From: Sphingomonas sp.
Lineage (GTDB): Bacteria > Pseudomonadota > Alphaproteobacteria > Sphingomonadales > Sphingomonadaceae
Direction: 5' to 3'
DNA: 64,000 bases
NCBI RefSeq assembly: GCF_019635515.1
Contig: NZ_JAHBZI010000001.1
Location: 2,356,001 to 2,420,000, forward strand
This document shows, piece after piece, positions 54,238-64,000 of this stretch. The position numbers and the translations under genes are program-made. The notes under the pieces are model-generated. The model saw only the letters and a program-made list of their open reading frames with translations. It searched no databases and was not told the origin of the DNA. The first letter of the stretch is position 1, and each line of letters starts with the position of its first letter.

Positions 54238-55551
54238 TTGCGTATTGCGATGATCGGCACCGGCTATGTGGGCCTGGTCTCTGGCGCCTGCTTCTCCGAC
54301 TTCGGCCATGAGGTGGTCTGCGTCGACAAGGACCAGCGCAAGATCGACCTGCTGCATCAGAATGTGATGCCGATCTACGAGCCCGGGCTCGACACGCTGG
54401 TGGCCTCGAACGTCAAGGCCGGCCGCCTTTCCTTCACCACCGATCTCGCCGAAGCCGTAAAGGGCGCGGATGCGATCTTCATCGCGGTCGGCACGCCGAG
54501 CCGCCGCGGCGACGGCCATGCCGATCTTTCCTACGTCTATGCCGCCGCCGAGGAGATCGCCGGCGCGCTGACCGGCCCGGCGGTGATCGTCACCAAATCG
54601 ACCGTGCCGGTGGGCACCGGCGACGAAGTCGAGCGCATCGTCCGCCGCGTCGCGCCGGATAGCGGGGCGATGGTCGTCTCCAATCCCGAATTCCTGCGCG
54701 AAGGCGCGGCGATCGACGACTTCAAGCGTCCGGACCGGGTGGTGGTCGGCGCCGAGGACGAAGCCGCGCGCGAGGTGATGCGCGCAATCTATCGCCCGCT
54801 GTCGCTCAACCAGAACGCTCCGTTGCTGTTCGTCGGCCGCCGCACCAGCGAGCTGATCAAATACGCCGCCAATGCCTTCCTCGCGGTCAAGATCACCTTC
54901 ATCAACGAGATCGCCGATCTCTGCGAGCAGGTCGGCGCCGACGTCCAGGAGGTGTCGAAAGGCATCGGCATGGACAACCGCATCGGCGCCAAGTTCCTGC
55001 ACGCCGGTCCCGGCTATGGCGGCTCGTGCTTCCCCAAGGATACGCTGGCGCTGATGAAGACCGCGGCGGACAACGAAACCCCTCTCCGGATCGTCGAAGC
55101 GACCGTGCAGGTCAACGATGCCCGCAAGCGCGCGATGGGCCGTAAGGTCATCAAGGCGATGGGCGGCGACGTCCGGGGCAAGACCGTCGGCATCCTCGGC
55201 CTGACCTTCAAGCCCAATACCGACGATATGCGCGACGCCCCGAGCATCTCGGTGATCGCGGCACTGCAGGATGCCGGCGCGACGGTGAAGGCCTATGACC
55301 CCGAAGGCGTCGAGCAGGCCAAGCCGCTGCTGCACGACGTCGAATTCGCGGACAGTCCCTATGCCGCGGCGGACGGCGCCGATGCGCTGGTGATCGTCAC
55401 CGAATGGGACGAATTCCGCGCGCTCGATCTCAAGCGGGTCAAAGGCCTGCTCAAGTCGCCGCTGCTGGTCGATCTGCGCAACATCTATCCGCCGGCCGAG
55501 GCCGAAAAGGCCGGGCTAACCCTGGTTGGCGTTGGCAAGCCGCGCGGCTGA
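54238..55551 (+). CDS. ugd: UDP-glucose 6-dehydrogenase
   Basis: 437 aa. The start is taken as the TTG at 54238 (reading MRIAMIGTGYVGLVSGACF) because GAGGA lies eight bases upstream and the Rossmann motif then begins at the expected position. Catalytic Cys in GPGYGGSCFPKD near residue 262, KSTVPVGTGDEV and GLTFKPNTDDMRDAPS are intact. Oxidises UDP-glucose, the product of GalU, to UDP-glucuronate. Its 3' end overlaps the convergent rmlB by 36 bp. No promoter seen between the terminator and the gene. Confidence 0.96.
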   Translation: MRIAMIGTGYVGLVSGACFSDFGHEVVCVDKDQRKIDLLHQNVMPIYEPGLDTLVASNVKAGRLSFTTDLAEAVKGADAIFIAVGTPSRRGDGHADLSYVYAAAEEIAGALTGPAVIVTKSTVPVGTGDEVERIVRRVAPDSGAMVVSNPEFLREGAAIDDFKRPDRVVVGAEDEAAREVMRAIYRPLSLNQNAPLLFVGRRTSELIKYAANAFLAVKITFINEIADLCEQVGADVQEVSKGIGMDNRIGAKFLHAGPGYGGSCFPKDTLALMKTAADNETPLRIVEATVQVNDARKRAMGRKVIKAMGGDVRGKTVGILGLTFKPNTDDMRDAPSISVIAALQDAGATVKAYDPEGVEQAKPLLHDVEFADSPYAAADGADALVIVTEWDEFRALDLKRVKGLLKSPLLVDLRNIYPPAEAEKAGLTLVGVGKPRG

Positions 55552-56604
55552 TACGCCGAGGCGCTCGCCGGCATAGCGGCTGGCGCGGATCGGCTCCCAC
55601 CAGGCGCGATTGGTGAGATACCAGTCAACGGTGTGGATCAGCCCGGTGGTGAAATCATGAGCGGGCCGCCAGCCGAGCTCGCGCTCGATCTTCGACGGAT
55701 CGATCGCGTAGCGGCGGTCGTGGCCCGGCCGATCGGCGACGAAGCGGATCAGGTCGCGGCGCGGCCTTCCGCCCAGCAAGCCCAGCCGGATGTCGATCAG
55801 ATCGCAGATCGCTTCGACGACGAGCAGGTTCGAGCGTTCCGCGCGCCCGCCGATAAGGTAGGTCTCGCCAGGCGTGCCACCATCGATCACCCGCGCCAGC
55901 GCCTCGGCATGGTCCTCGACATGGAGCCAGTCGCGGACATTGGCGCCGCTGCCATAGACCGGCAGCGGTTCGCCATGGATGGCGCCCAGGATGGTCAGCG
56001 GGATCAGCTTCTCGGGGAAGTGATAGGGCCCGTAATTGTTCGAGCAGTTCGAGAGCACCACCGGCAGGCCATAGGTCTCGTGCCAGGCGCGGACGAAGTG
56101 ATCCGATGCCGCCTTCGACGCCGAATAGGGTGAGGATGGCGCGTAAGCGGTGTCTTCGGTGAAGACACCGCTGTCCAGAGGCAGATCGCCGAACACTTCG
56201 TCGGTCGAAACGTGATGGAAGCGGAAGCCGGCGCGGGCCGGGTCGGGCAGCGCGCGCCAATGATCGAGCGCGGCGTCGAGCAGGCGGACGGTGCCGACGA
56301 CATTGGTCTCCACGAACGCCGCGGGGCTGTCGATCGAACGATCGACATGGGTTTCGGCGGCGAGGTGCATGATGCCGTCCACGCTCTCTTCGCGGAGCAG
56401 CGCCGCGACGGTGGCGATGTCGCCGATATCGGCATGGACGAAGCGGAAGTTGGGGGCATGCAGGACGCTGTCGAGCGTCGAGAGATTGCCGGCATAAGTG
56501 AGGCTGTCTAGGCAGATGACGCGGCGGCCCTGCCCCACCAGCAGCCGGCACACCGCGGAGCCGATAAAGCCCGCGCCCCCGGTCACCAGCACGGTGCGCA
56601 TCAC
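55516..56604 (-). CDS. rfbB: dTDP-glucose 4,6-dehydratase
   Basis: 362 aa short-chain dehydrogenase/reductase. NAD motif [13 protein letters not shown] at the N-terminus, [13 protein letters not shown], and the catalytic [12 protein letters not shown] and YSASKAASD (YxxxK) segments are all present. Second step of dTDP-rhamnose synthesis. The start overlaps the rfbA stop. rfbC and rfbD are not in this window. Confidence 0.96.
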   Translation of the reverse strand: MMRTVLVTGGAGFIGSAVCRLLVGQGRRVICLDSLTYAGNLSTLDSVLHAPNFRFVHADIGDIATVAALLREESVDGIMHLAAETHVDRSIDSPAAFVETNVVGTVRLLDAALDHWRALPDPARAGFRFHHVSTDEVFGDLPLDSGVFTEDTAYAPSSPYSASKAASDHFVRAWHETYGLPVVLSNCSNNYGPYHFPEKLIPLTILGAIHGEPLPVYGSGANVRDWLHVEDHAEALARVIDGGTPGETYLIGGRAERSNLLVVEAICDLIDIRLGLLGGRPRRDLIRFVADRPGHDRRYAIDPSKIERELGWRPAHDFTTGLIHTVDWYLTNRAWWEPIRASRYAGERLGVSAARLANANQG

Positions 56605-57506
56605 GCCGCGGCCTCGACGCAGCGGCGCAGGTAGCGCGCATAATCGGTCTTGCCGAACAGCTCGGCGCGCGCGAGCAGGCTGGCCGCGTCGAGATAGCCG
56701 AGATCGAAGGCGATCTCCTCGGGGCAGGCGACCTTGAAGCCCTGGCGGTGCTCGATGGTGCGAACGAACGAGCTGGCGTCGAACAGGCTGTCATGCGTGC
56801 CGGTGTCGAGCCAGGCATAGCCACGGCCCATCCGCTCGACGGTGAGGCTGCCGCGGTTCAGATAGGCGGCGATGACGTCGGTGATCTCAAGCTCGCCCCG
56901 CGCCGAGGGCACGAGGCCGCGGGCGATATTGCATACGTCGGCATCGAAGAAATACAGGCCGGTAACCGCCCAGTTTGATAGCGGCTGCGCGGGCTTTTCG
57001 ACGATGCTGGTCGCCTGACCGGTGACGGCGTCGAAGCTGACCACGCCATAGCGCTCGGGATCGTCGACCTGATAGGCGAACACGGTCGATTGCCCGCCGG
57101 CGGCGGCACGCGCGGCGGCGCGTCCCTTCTCGCCCAGCCCTTCGCCGTGGAAGATATTGTCGCCAAGGATCAAAGCGGCGGGACCGCCGTCCAGGAATTG
57201 CTCGCCGATCAGGAATGCCTGCGCCAGCCCCTCGGGCTCAGGCTGCACGGCATAGTCGAGGTTGATCCCGAATGCCGCCCCGGTGCCGAGCAGCGCCTGG
57301 AACGCGGGCATGTCGCGCTCGGTGGAAATGATCAGGATGTCGCGGATGCCGGCGAGCATCAGCACCGACAGCGGATAATAGATCATCGGCTTGTCGAACA
57401 CCGGTAGCAATTGCTTCGAGATCGACAGCGTCGCGGGATAGAGGCGCGTGCCCGATCCGCCGGCGAGGATGATCCCCTTCACGCCTGAGGGCGAAACCAC
57501 TGGCAC
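56601..57506 (-). CDS. rfbA: Glucose-1-phosphate thymidylyltransferase
   Basis: 301 aa with the GTG start at 57506, chosen because GGGAGGGAAGAAA precedes it; a later GTG at 57482 would give 293 aa. [26 protein letters not shown] is the RmlA nucleotide-binding segment; [33 protein letters not shown] and GELEITD are also typical. Makes dTDP-glucose. Divergent from the amino-sugar kinase gene. Confidence 0.96.
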   Translation of the reverse strand: MPVVSPSGVKGIILAGGSGTRLYPATLSISKQLLPVFDKPMIYYPLSVLMLAGIRDILIISTERDMPAFQALLGTGAAFGINLDYAVQPEPEGLAQAFLIGEQFLDGGPAALILGDNIFHGEGLGEKGRAAARAAAGGQSTVFAYQVDDPERYGVVSFDAVTGQATSIVEKPAQPLSNWAVTGLYFFDADVCNIARGLVPSARGELEITDVIAAYLNRGSLTVERMGRGYAWLDTGTHDSLFDASSFVRTIEHRQGFKVACPEEIAFDLGYLDAASLLARAELFGKTDYARYLRRCVEAAA

Positions 57507-57669
57507 TTTCTTCCCTCCCGGCAGGCGCAAGAGCGCGCGTGCCGGCATCTTTGCCCGGCAATGGTTCAGAAAGGCTTTACCGTCACCGCCAAGCCATACC
57601 CTTGGCCTATAGGCCGCACTGTGCTCGGGCATGGCGCAGCCGGTGCCGCTCGCGCTAGAGAGAACGGCG

Positions 57670-58551
57670 ATGGCATATTTCCTTGGGATCGACGCGGGCG
57701 GCAGCCATTGCCGCGGCAGGCTGGCCGACGAAAGCGGCCGCATTCTCGGCGAAGCTGAGGGCGGGCCGGCAAACACAAGGGTCGGCGTCGACCTCGTCCA
57801 TGCCCGGATCAGCGAAGTCGCCGGCGCGGCGGCTGCCGAAGCGGGTCTCGACGAAGCGGCGACGGCGACGATCCGGGCCGGCATGGGCATCGCCGGCATC
57901 GGCCGCACCGGCGTGCGCGAGGCGCTGGCCGAACTGCCCTTCCCCTTTGCCACCACCGAATATGCGACCGACGCGGCGATCGCCAATCTCGGCGCGCATC
58001 TCGGGCATGACGGCGCGACCCTGATCATCGGCACCGGCAGCGTGGCGATGGTCAGCGCCGGCGGGCGCAGCTTCACGATCGGCGGCTATGGCTTCCCGAT
58101 CTCCGACGAAGGCAGCGGCGCGGCGTTGGGGCTCAGCGCGGTGCGCCATGCCCTGCGCGCGCTCGACGGGCGAACCGAGCCGACCGCGCTCAGCCGCGCG
58201 ATCACCGCCGATTTCGCGCACGATACGGCGCAGGTCGTCGCGTGGATGGATGCGGCCTCGCCTGCCGAATACGCCGCCTTCGCGCCCTTGGTGATGGACT
58301 ATGCCGAGAATGGCGACACCATCGCCCGCTCGATCGTCGAGGACGCGGCGTCGCATATCGAGCGCTTCATCGAGACGATCTTCGCGCGCGGTGCCGAGCG
58401 CTGCGCGCTCGCCGGCGGACTTTCGCGCCGGATCCGGCCCTGGCTGCGCGCACGGACCAGCGAACAATTGATCGCGCCGCAAGCTGATCCGCTCGACGGC
58501 GCCCTGCTGCTCGCCGGGCTGCCGGCATCCGCAGTGCCGACGAGGCGCTGA
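57670..58551 (+). CDS. BadF/BadG-type N-acetylhexosamine kinase
   Basis: 293 aa from the ATG at 57670. ASKHA phosphate-1 motif [15 protein letters not shown], phosphate-2 [11 protein letters not shown] and adenosine motif [10 protein letters not shown]. Family members phosphorylate N-acetylglucosamine (NagK type) or N-acetylmuramic/glucosamine (MurK type). Coupled by TGATG to murQ, which favours use on recovered cell-wall amino sugars. First gene of a four-gene operon. Confidence 0.88.
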   Translation: MAYFLGIDAGGSHCRGRLADESGRILGEAEGGPANTRVGVDLVHARISEVAGAAAAEAGLDEAATATIRAGMGIAGIGRTGVREALAELPFPFATTEYATDAAIANLGAHLGHDGATLIIGTGSVAMVSAGGRSFTIGGYGFPISDEGSGAALGLSAVRHALRALDGRTEPTALSRAITADFAHDTAQVVAWMDAASPAEYAAFAPLVMDYAENGDTIARSIVEDAASHIERFIETIFARGAERCALAGGLSRRIRPWLRARTSEQLIAPQADPLDGALLLAGLPASAVPTRR

Positions 58552-59429
58552 TGACGACCGAGACCATCGACCCGCGCTATGTCGATATCGACATGTGGCC
58601 GACCGAAGCGGCGGTCGAGGCGATCCTCGCGTCGCAGATCGAAGCGGTCGAGGCGCTGAAAAGCCAGGCGGGAGCGCTGGCGGCGGCGACTGACGCCGCG
58701 GCCGAGCGGCTGCGCGGCGGCGGGCGGATCGCCTATGCGGGTGCGGGGACGTCGGGGCGGATCGGCGTGCAGGACGGCGTCGAGCTGACGCCGACCTTCG
58801 GCTGGCCCGAGGCGCGATTGGTGTTCCTGATGGCGGGCGGCGCGGCGGCGCTGATGAAAACGCAGGAAGGCGCCGAGGATGATCGCGACGCCGCCCGCGC
58901 CGATGTCGAAGCGGCGGAGATCGGCGCCGGCGATGTCCTGATCGGGATCGCCGCCAGCGGGCGGACTCCCTATGTGCTGGCGGCGATCGAGGCGGCGCGG
59001 GATGCGGGCGCGCTGACGATCGGCGTCTCCAACAATGCCGGGGCACCCCTGCTTGCGTTGGCCGATCACGGCATCCTCGCCGACACCGGCAGCGAGGTCA
59101 TCGCCGGATCGACGCGGATGAAGGCCGGCACCGCGCAGAAGGTCGCGCTCAACACGCTCTCGACCGCGATCATGCTCCGGCTCGGGCTCGTCCATCGCGG
59201 GCTGATGGTCAACATGCAGGTCTCGAACGCCAAGTTGCTGAGCCGTGGTCAGGCGATGGTGCGCGATCTCGCCGGGGTCGATCCGGCGGCGGCGGCGGCG
59301 GCACTGGCGGCGGCGGAAAACGACATCAAGCTGGCCGTCCTGCTCGCCAAAGGGCTGGACGCGCCGGCAGCCAGGGCATTGCTGGCGCGCAGCGGGAATA
59401 ATCTGCGCCGGGCGCTCGATGACGCCTGA
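58551..59429 (+). CDS. murQ: N-acetylmuramic acid 6-phosphate etherase
   Basis: 292 aa SIS-domain protein. Motifs GAGTSGRIGVQDGVELTPTFGWP and GIAASGRTPYVLAAIEAA, with the SNNAGAPL and GSTRMKAGTAQKVALNTLST segments that mark MurQ. Cleaves the lactyl ether of MurNAc-6-P to give GlcNAc-6-P. Overlaps the next gene by 11 bp. Confidence 0.95.
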   Translation: MTTETIDPRYVDIDMWPTEAAVEAILASQIEAVEALKSQAGALAAATDAAAERLRGGGRIAYAGAGTSGRIGVQDGVELTPTFGWPEARLVFLMAGGAAALMKTQEGAEDDRDAARADVEAAEIGAGDVLIGIAASGRTPYVLAAIEAARDAGALTIGVSNNAGAPLLALADHGILADTGSEVIAGSTRMKAGTAQKVALNTLSTAIMLRLGLVHRGLMVNMQVSNAKLLSRGQAMVRDLAGVDPAAAAAALAAAENDIKLAVLLAKGLDAPAARALLARSGNNLRRALDDA

Positions 59430-60432
59430 GAGCACCCTGATGTTTGCCGAGGCCGCCGAAGCCGGCGCGGCGGTGGCGCGGCAAGGGCCGGTCGCCGATC
59501 TGGCCGCGCAATTGCGCGCCGATCCGCCGCGGATCGTGGTGACGCTGGGGCGCGGCAGCTCCGACAATGCCGCGACCGTCGCGCGCTATCTGATCGAGAC
59601 GCACCTCCGTCTGCTGACCAGCTCGGTCTCGCCCTCGGCAGCCTCGGTCTACGATGCCGCGCCCGATTATTCCGGCGCGCTGATGCTGGCGATTTCGCAA
59701 TCGGGGAAGAGCCCCGATCTGCTCGCGGCGGCGGAAGCGGCACAGGCGGGCGGCGCGCGGCTGGCGGCGCTGGTCAATGTCGAAGATTCGCCATTGGCGG
59801 CGATGGCGGATCATGTGCTGCCGCTCTGTGCCGGACCGGAGCGCAGCGTCGCCGCGACAAAATCGTTCGTGACCAGCGTCGCGATGTGCCTGCGGCTGAT
59901 CGCGGCATGGAGCGACGATGCGGAGCTGCAAACGGCGTTGGCCGCATTGCCCGAGATGCTCGACCGCGCTTGGGCGCTGGACTGGTCCGCCGCGTTGCCC
60001 GCGCTCACCGAGGCCCGGAACCTCTACGTCATCGCGCGGGGGCCTGCGCTGGGCATCGCCCAGGAGATCGCGCTCAAGATCAAGGAGACCTGCGGCTTCC
60101 ATGCCGAGGCGTTCAGCGCCGCCGAGGTGCGCCACGGGCCGATGGCGCTGGTCGGCGAGGGCTTTCCGGTGCTGCTGCTCGGCCAGGACGACGAGGCGCG
60201 GGCCAGCGTCGCCGAACTGGCGGCGGAGTTCGCCGGCCGCGGCGCGACCGTGCTGCACGCCGGGATCGGCGCGGCGCCGGGCATCCGCCTGCCGTCGCTC
60301 GGCGCGCATCCGGTGGTCCAGCCGCTATTGCTGGTCGAGAGCTTCTACCGCCTCGCCAACGCGCTGGCGGTGGCGCGCGGGCGCGATCCCGACCATCCGC
60401 CGCACCTGCGCAAGGTCACCGAGACGCTATGA
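59419..60432 (+). CDS. SIS-domain glucosamine-6-phosphate deaminase (NagB-II type)
   Basis: 337 aa from the ATG at 59419, inside the murQ end. Two SIS domains: TLGRGSSDNAATVARYL and ISQSGKSPDLLAAAEAA in the first, IARGPALGIAQEIALKIKETC in the second, with the C-terminal RDPDHPPHLRKVTETL tail. It lacks the glutaminase domain of GlmS, as expected of NagB-II, which converts GlcN-6-P to fructose-6-P. In this operon it completes the pathway from GlcNAc-6-P. Confidence 0.9.
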   Translation: MTPESTLMFAEAAEAGAAVARQGPVADLAAQLRADPPRIVVTLGRGSSDNAATVARYLIETHLRLLTSSVSPSAASVYDAAPDYSGALMLAISQSGKSPDLLAAAEAAQAGGARLAALVNVEDSPLAAMADHVLPLCAGPERSVAATKSFVTSVAMCLRLIAAWSDDAELQTALAALPEMLDRAWALDWSAALPALTEARNLYVIARGPALGIAQEIALKIKETCGFHAEAFSAAEVRHGPMALVGEGFPVLLLGQDDEARASVAELAAEFAGRGATVLHAGIGAAPGIRLPSLGAHPVVQPLLLVESFYRLANALAVARGRDPDHPPHLRKVTETL

Positions 60433-61556
60433 GCCCCGTCGCGCTCACCAATGGCCGGGTGCTGACGCCCACCGGCTTCAGCGAGGATTGCGTGGTGATC
60501 GAGGGCGACCGGATCGCCGCGACCCTGCCCGCCCCGCCTGCCGATGCGAAGGTGGTCGATCTTGGCGGCAAGATGCTGCTTCCGGGCTTCATCGACACCC
60601 AGGTCAATGGCGGCGGCGGGCGGCTGTTCAACGACGATCCAAGCGTGGAAACGCTGCGGGTGATCGCCGAAACGCACCGCCGCTATGGCACCACCGGCAT
60701 GCTCCCCACGCTGATCAGCGACGATCTCGATGTCGTCGCGGCGGCAATCGCTGCGGTGGACGCGGCGATCGAAGCACAAGTGCCGGGCATCCTCGGCATC
60801 CACATCGAGGGACCGTTCCTCAGCCCCAAGCGCAAGGGCATCCATCCGGAGGGCAAGCTCCAGCCGCTGCGCGACGACTATCTCGCGCTGCTGACCTCGC
60901 TCAAGCGCGGCAAGACGCTGGTGACGCTCGCCCCCGAACGAGCGACGCCCGACCAGATCAGGCAACTGGTGGCCGCGGGCGTGATCGTCTCGGCCGGGCA
61001 TTCGGACGCGCCCTACGAGACCGTCCGCGCCGCGATCGATGCCGGCCTCACCGGCTTCACCCATATCTACAACGCCATGTCGCAATTGACCGGGCGCGCG
61101 CCAGGGATGGTCGGCGCCGCATTGGAGAGCGGCGACACCTTCGCCGGGATCATCGCCGACGGCCATCACCTCCACCCCGCATCCTTGCGCATCGCGCTCG
61201 CCGCCAAGGGGCCGGAGCGGCTGATGCTGGTCACCGATGCGATGCCGAGCGTCGGCAGCGATGCGCCCGGCTTCGAGCTGCAGGGCCGCACGATCCACCG
61301 CGAGGGTGATAGGCTGGTTGGCGAGGACGGCACGCTCGCCGGATCGACGCTGACCATGGCCGGCGCGGTGCGCGGGATGATCGATCAGGGCCGCGTATCG
61401 CTGGAGACGGCGGTGGCGATGGCATCGGCCACGCCCGCGGCGTTCCTCAGCCTCGCGACCCATGGCGGGATCGCGGTGGGCCAGTCCGCCAATCTCCTCC
61501 TCGCCGACGGCAATTTGAATATCGAGGCAAGCTGGATCGCCGGTATCCGCGCCTAA
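60429..61556 (+). CDS. nagA: N-acetylglucosamine-6-phosphate deacetylase
   Basis: 375 aa amidohydrolase. GFIDTQVNGGGGRLFND, GIHIEGPFLSPKRKGIH (metal Glu), SAGHSDA, THIYNAM and the catalytic Asp in LVTDAMPSVG are present. Removes the acetyl group from GlcNAc-6-P. The ATGA overlap with the deaminase gene completes a fully coupled operon. The first metal-site HxH is replaced (DTQVN), as in the single-metal NagA forms. Confidence 0.95.
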   Translation: MSPVALTNGRVLTPTGFSEDCVVIEGDRIAATLPAPPADAKVVDLGGKMLLPGFIDTQVNGGGGRLFNDDPSVETLRVIAETHRRYGTTGMLPTLISDDLDVVAAAIAAVDAAIEAQVPGILGIHIEGPFLSPKRKGIHPEGKLQPLRDDYLALLTSLKRGKTLVTLAPERATPDQIRQLVAAGVIVSAGHSDAPYETVRAAIDAGLTGFTHIYNAMSQLTGRAPGMVGAALESGDTFAGIIADGHHLHPASLRIALAAKGPERLMLVTDAMPSVGSDAPGFELQGRTIHREGDRLVGEDGTLAGSTLTMAGAVRGMIDQGRVSLETAVAMASATPAAFLSLATHGGIAVGQSANLLLADGNLNIEASWIAGIRA

Positions 61557-61603
61557 ACATTTACTAGATCGCCGCCCCGTGCGACGCTTCCTAGATAGCC
61601 GCC

Positions 61604-62527
61604 ATGCTGCAAGGCCAAACCCCCTCCCTCTTGCGCCTGACGCATCTCCAGCGGTTGGAAGCCGAGAGCATCCATATCCTGCGCGAAGTCGTCGCCGAGG
61701 CTGAGCGCCCGGTGATGCTCTATTCGATCGGCAAGGATTCGGCGGTGATGCTGCATCTGGCGCGCAAGGCGTTCTACCCCGCCCCGCCGCCCTTCCCGCT
61801 GCTCCATGTCGATACGACCTGGAAATTCCGGGCGATGTACGATCTGCGCGACAAGGCCGCCGCCGCCGCCGGCATGGAACTGCTCGTCCACAAGAATCCA
61901 GAGGCCGAGGCTCAGGGCATCAATCCGTTCGATCATGGCGGGCTGCACACCGATATGTGGAAGACCGAGGGCCTCAAACAGGCGCTCGATCTCCACGGTT
62001 TCGATGCGGCGTTCGGTGGCGCGCGGCGCGACGAGGAGAAGTCGCGGGCCAAGGAGCGCGTGTTCAGCTTCCGCACCGCCTCGCATCGCTGGGATCCCAA
62101 GAACCAGCGGCCCGAGCTGTGGCGGCTCTACAATGCGCGGAAAGCCAAGGGCGAGAGCATGCGGGTGTTCCCGATCTCGAACTGGACCGAGCTCGACATC
62201 TGGCAATACATCCTCGCCGAGGGGATCGAGATCGTCCCGCTCTATTTCGCGGCGCCGCGCCCGACGGTGCAGCGTGACGGGCTGCTGCTTATGGTCGATG
62301 ATGATCGCTTCCGGCTGCGCACGAACGAAGTGCCGGTCGAGCGATCGGTGCGCTTTCGCACGCTCGGCTGCTATCCGCTGACCGGGGCGGTGGAGAGCGA
62401 GGCGGACACGCTCGAAGCAGTGATCCGTGAGATGCTGTTGACCACGACATCGGAACGGCAGGGCCGCGCCATCGATCACGATCAGGCGGCGTCGATGGAA
62501 AAGAAGAAGCAGGAGGGGTATTTTTGA
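61604..62527 (+). CDS. cysD: Sulfate adenylyltransferase subunit 2
   Basis: 307 aa PP-loop ATPase of the PAPS-reductase-like fold. [20 protein letters not shown] is the ATP loop, with [14 protein letters not shown] and the C-terminal [23 protein letters not shown] signature of CysD. With CysN it makes adenosine 5'-phosphosulfate. 47 bp after nagA but functionally distinct, with no strong ribosome site. Confidence 0.97.
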   Translation: MLQGQTPSLLRLTHLQRLEAESIHILREVVAEAERPVMLYSIGKDSAVMLHLARKAFYPAPPPFPLLHVDTTWKFRAMYDLRDKAAAAAGMELLVHKNPEAEAQGINPFDHGGLHTDMWKTEGLKQALDLHGFDAAFGGARRDEEKSRAKERVFSFRTASHRWDPKNQRPELWRLYNARKAKGESMRVFPISNWTELDIWQYILAEGIEIVPLYFAAPRPTVQRDGLLLMVDDDRFRLRTNEVPVERSVRFRTLGCYPLTGAVESEADTLEAVIREMLLTTTSERQGRAIDHDQAASMEKKKQEGYF

Positions 62528-62562
62528 CCCGCCACGTCATGCGCAGCGTGACGCAGGGTCAA

Positions 62563-62636
62563 CCCCGGCGCAGGCCGGGGCTTCGTGCCACAAGCGCGCT
62601 CACACAATCGCACGAGATCCCGGCTTCCGCCGGGAT
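62563..62636. repeat. Two REP-like palindromes after cysD
   Basis: CCCCGGC/GCCGGGG (62563-62580, 4-base loop) and ATCCCGGC/GCCGGGAT (62617-62636, 4-base loop) lie 36 bases apart. The CACGAGATCCCGGC...GGGATGACG form is a dispersed intergenic palindrome common in sphingomonads, to my recollection. Confidence 0.65.
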
Positions 62637-62758
62637 GACGGATATCATCATGGCTTTCTGCTACCGCCTTCAAAACAACCGCTTCAAATGTAGGATTTCA
62701 TCTGGTCTACCCTCACCGATGGGGCAGCGATTCAGATCCTCGAAGGGCGCAAATGTGT

Positions 62759-62879
62759 CGCGTCATCGTCGCGCCCCTGTCGCGTACCTGTCGCGCGCCC
62801 GTCGCGCGGGTATCGCGCGGGTGTCGCGCGGGTGTCGCATAGCTGCCGCGTCATTGTCGTGTCCGTGCCGCGCCCCCAG
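62759..62879. repeat. 11-bp-period tandem array between cysD and cysN
   Basis: Eleven consecutive 11-base units, consensus CGCGNNNNNGT: for example CGCGTCATCGT, CGCGCCCCTGT, CGCGTACCTGT, CGCGCGCCCGT, CGCGCGGGTAT and two identical CGCGCGGGTGT at 62814-62835. Later units degrade (CGCATAGCTGC, CGCGTCATTGT, CGTGTCCGTGC). The period is not a multiple of three, so it is not a coding repeat. The rest of the 62528-62963 spacer holds only the palindromes and no gene I can support. Confidence 0.85.
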
Positions 62880-62963
62880 CGGGCCGGCACGAGGCACCTC
62901 GAAAACACTAAACTTCCTCAACATTCGCGATCACCACGTCTTCGCGAAACCGGGCGCACGCGC

Positions 62964-64000
62964 ATGACCAGCTACCGCCCCGACGCGCTGATCGCGTCCG
63001 ACATTTCCGCCTATCTCGCGCTCCATCAGAGCAAGTCGCTGCTGCGCTTCATCACCTGCGGCTCGGTCGATGACGGCAAGTCGACGCTGATCGGGCGGCT
63101 GCTCTACGATTCGAAGCAAATCTTCGAGGATCAGCTTTCGGCGCTGGAGAGCGACAGCAAGCGCGTCGGCACGCAGGGGCAGGAGATCGATTTCGCCCTC
63201 CTGGTCGATGGCCTCGCCGCCGAGCGCGAGCAGGGCATCACCATCGACGTCGCCTATCGCTTCTTCGCCACCGAGAAGCGCAAGTTCATCGTCGCCGATA
63301 CGCCGGGGCACGAACAATATACCCGCAACATGGTCACCGGCGCCTCGACCGCCGATCTCGCGGTGATCCTGATCGACGCGCGCAAAGGCGTGCTGACCCA
63401 GACCAAGCGGCATTCGTACCTCGCGCATCTGCTCGGCATCCGCCACATCGTGCTGGCGGTGAACAAGATGGACCTGGTCGGATACGATTCCGCGGTGTTC
63501 GAGCAGATCGTCGCCGACTATCGCGCCTTTGCCGACAGCATCGGCATTGCCGATTTCACCCCGATCCCGCTTTCGGGGTTCAAGGGCGACAACATTACCG
63601 CGCTTAGCGAAAACACGCCGTGGTTCACCGGGCCGGCGCTGATCGATCATCTCGAGAGCGTCGAGCTCGATGTGGACAAGGATCGAGCCAAGCCGTTCCG
63701 GTTGCCGGTGCAATGGGTCAACCGGCCCAATCTCGACTTTCGCGGCTTCGCCGGGCTGATCGCCAGCGGCAGTGTTCGTCCCGGCGATCGGGTGCGGATC
63801 CTGCCATCGGGCCGCACCACCAGTGTAGCGCGCATCGTCGGGATGGGTGGCGACCGGCAGGAAGCGGTCGCCGGCGAGAGCGTGACGATCACGCTGGCCG
63901 ACGAAGTGGATTGCTCGCGCGGCGACGTCATCGCCGCCGCCGACGCCCCGCCGCAAGCCGCCGACCAGTTCCAGGCGACCATCGTCTGGATGGACCAGAC
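62964..64000 (+). CDS. cysN: Sulfate adenylyltransferase subunit 1, partial (CysN or CysNC)
   Basis: 345 residues visible, cut by the window end. EF-Tu-like GTPase: G1 GSVDDGKST near residue 35, G3 [13 protein letters not shown]4 NKMDL; then the elongation-factor beta-barrel domain ([18 protein letters not shown]). It powers APS formation by CysD. Alphaproteobacterial versions are often fused to APS kinase (CysC); whether this one is cannot be seen. The start lacks a clear Shine-Dalgarno and follows the repeat-filled spacer. Confidence 0.95.
   Translation, partial: MTSYRPDALIASDISAYLALHQSKSLLRFITCGSVDDGKSTLIGRLLYDSKQIFEDQLSALESDSKRVGTQGQEIDFALLVDGLAAEREQGITIDVAYRFFATEKRKFIVADTPGHEQYTRNMVTGASTADLAVILIDARKGVLTQTKRHSYLAHLLGIRHIVLAVNKMDLVGYDSAVFEQIVADYRAFADSIGIADFTPIPLSGFKGDNITALSENTPWFTGPALIDHLESVELDVDKDRAKPFRLPVQWVNRPNLDFRGFAGLIASGSVRPGDRVRILPSGRTTSVARIVGMGGDRQEAVAGESVTITLADEVDCSRGDVIAAADAPPQAADQFQATIVWMDQ

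Overview
The window is a GC-rich alphaproteobacterial chromosome segment, most likely Sphingomonas or a close Sphingomonadaceae relative. This is inferred from codon use, from a MarR-type regulator of the EPS-associated family, from the pairing of Wza and BY-kinase genes with a sphingomonad-style conserved hypothetical, and from the many TGATG/ATGA-coupled gene junctions. No rRNA, tRNA, CRISPR array or intact prophage was seen.

Layout. 1-5200: two secreted serine proteases on the minus strand (a trypsin-like one cut by the window edge, and a subtilisin-like lipoprotein) flank galU. 5347-12088: a plus-strand wecB and UDP-N-acetylhexosamine dehydrogenase pair is followed by a beta-helix protein. 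Facing it is a minus-strand beta-helix protein built like a phage tail spike. 12192-15206: an M48/PDZ protease, an internally deleted IS200/IS605 transposase remnant bracketed by palindromes, a small secreted protein with its own terminator, and a PPP-family phosphatase.

15198-41657 is one long minus-strand polysaccharide locus. Read in the direction of transcription it holds: an O-antigen-ligase-type membrane protein, Wza-like export lipoprotein, Wzc/BY-kinase, a hypothetical with a 12-G tract, MarR-type EPS regulator, WecB, WecC, Wzx, Wzy, AsnB-type amidotransferase, two glycosyltransferases, an acetamidino-sugar module (WbuX amidotransferase, HisH-like and HisF-like proteins), a fused dehydrogenase/Gfo-Idh-MocA oxidoreductase, a methyltransferase, a heparinase II/III-like protein, a third glycosyltransferase, an acyltransferase broken by a one-base homopolymer frameshift, and the initiating sugar-1-phosphate transferase. 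The set fits a Wzx/Wzy-dependent polymer containing ManNAcA-type and amidine- or amide-modified sugars.

41849-49440: FKBP isomerase, ribosomal protein S21, an acyltransferase/SGNH fusion, an OmpR/EnvZ-type two-component pair, a DUF3617-like lipoprotein, an MHS-type MFS transporter and a 58-residue membrane protein. 49454-54140: an EAL phosphodiesterase, a TPR sensor kinase and a single-domain receiver form one unit. Divergent from it lies a 20-codon leader peptide with two hairpins and a strong terminator, just before ugd. 54238-57506: ugd, rmlB and rmlA make further nucleotide-sugar precursors. 57670-61556: a coupled amino-sugar recovery operon (kinase, murQ, SIS-domain deaminase, nagA). 61604-64000: cysD and the start of cysN, separated by an unusual 436-bp spacer carrying REP-like palindromes and an 11-bp-period tandem array.

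The strongest candidates for something undescribed are the leader/terminator region before ugd, the 11-bp array inside cysDN, the tail-spike-like protein beside the polysaccharide locus, and the cluster of palindromes over the MarR promoter.
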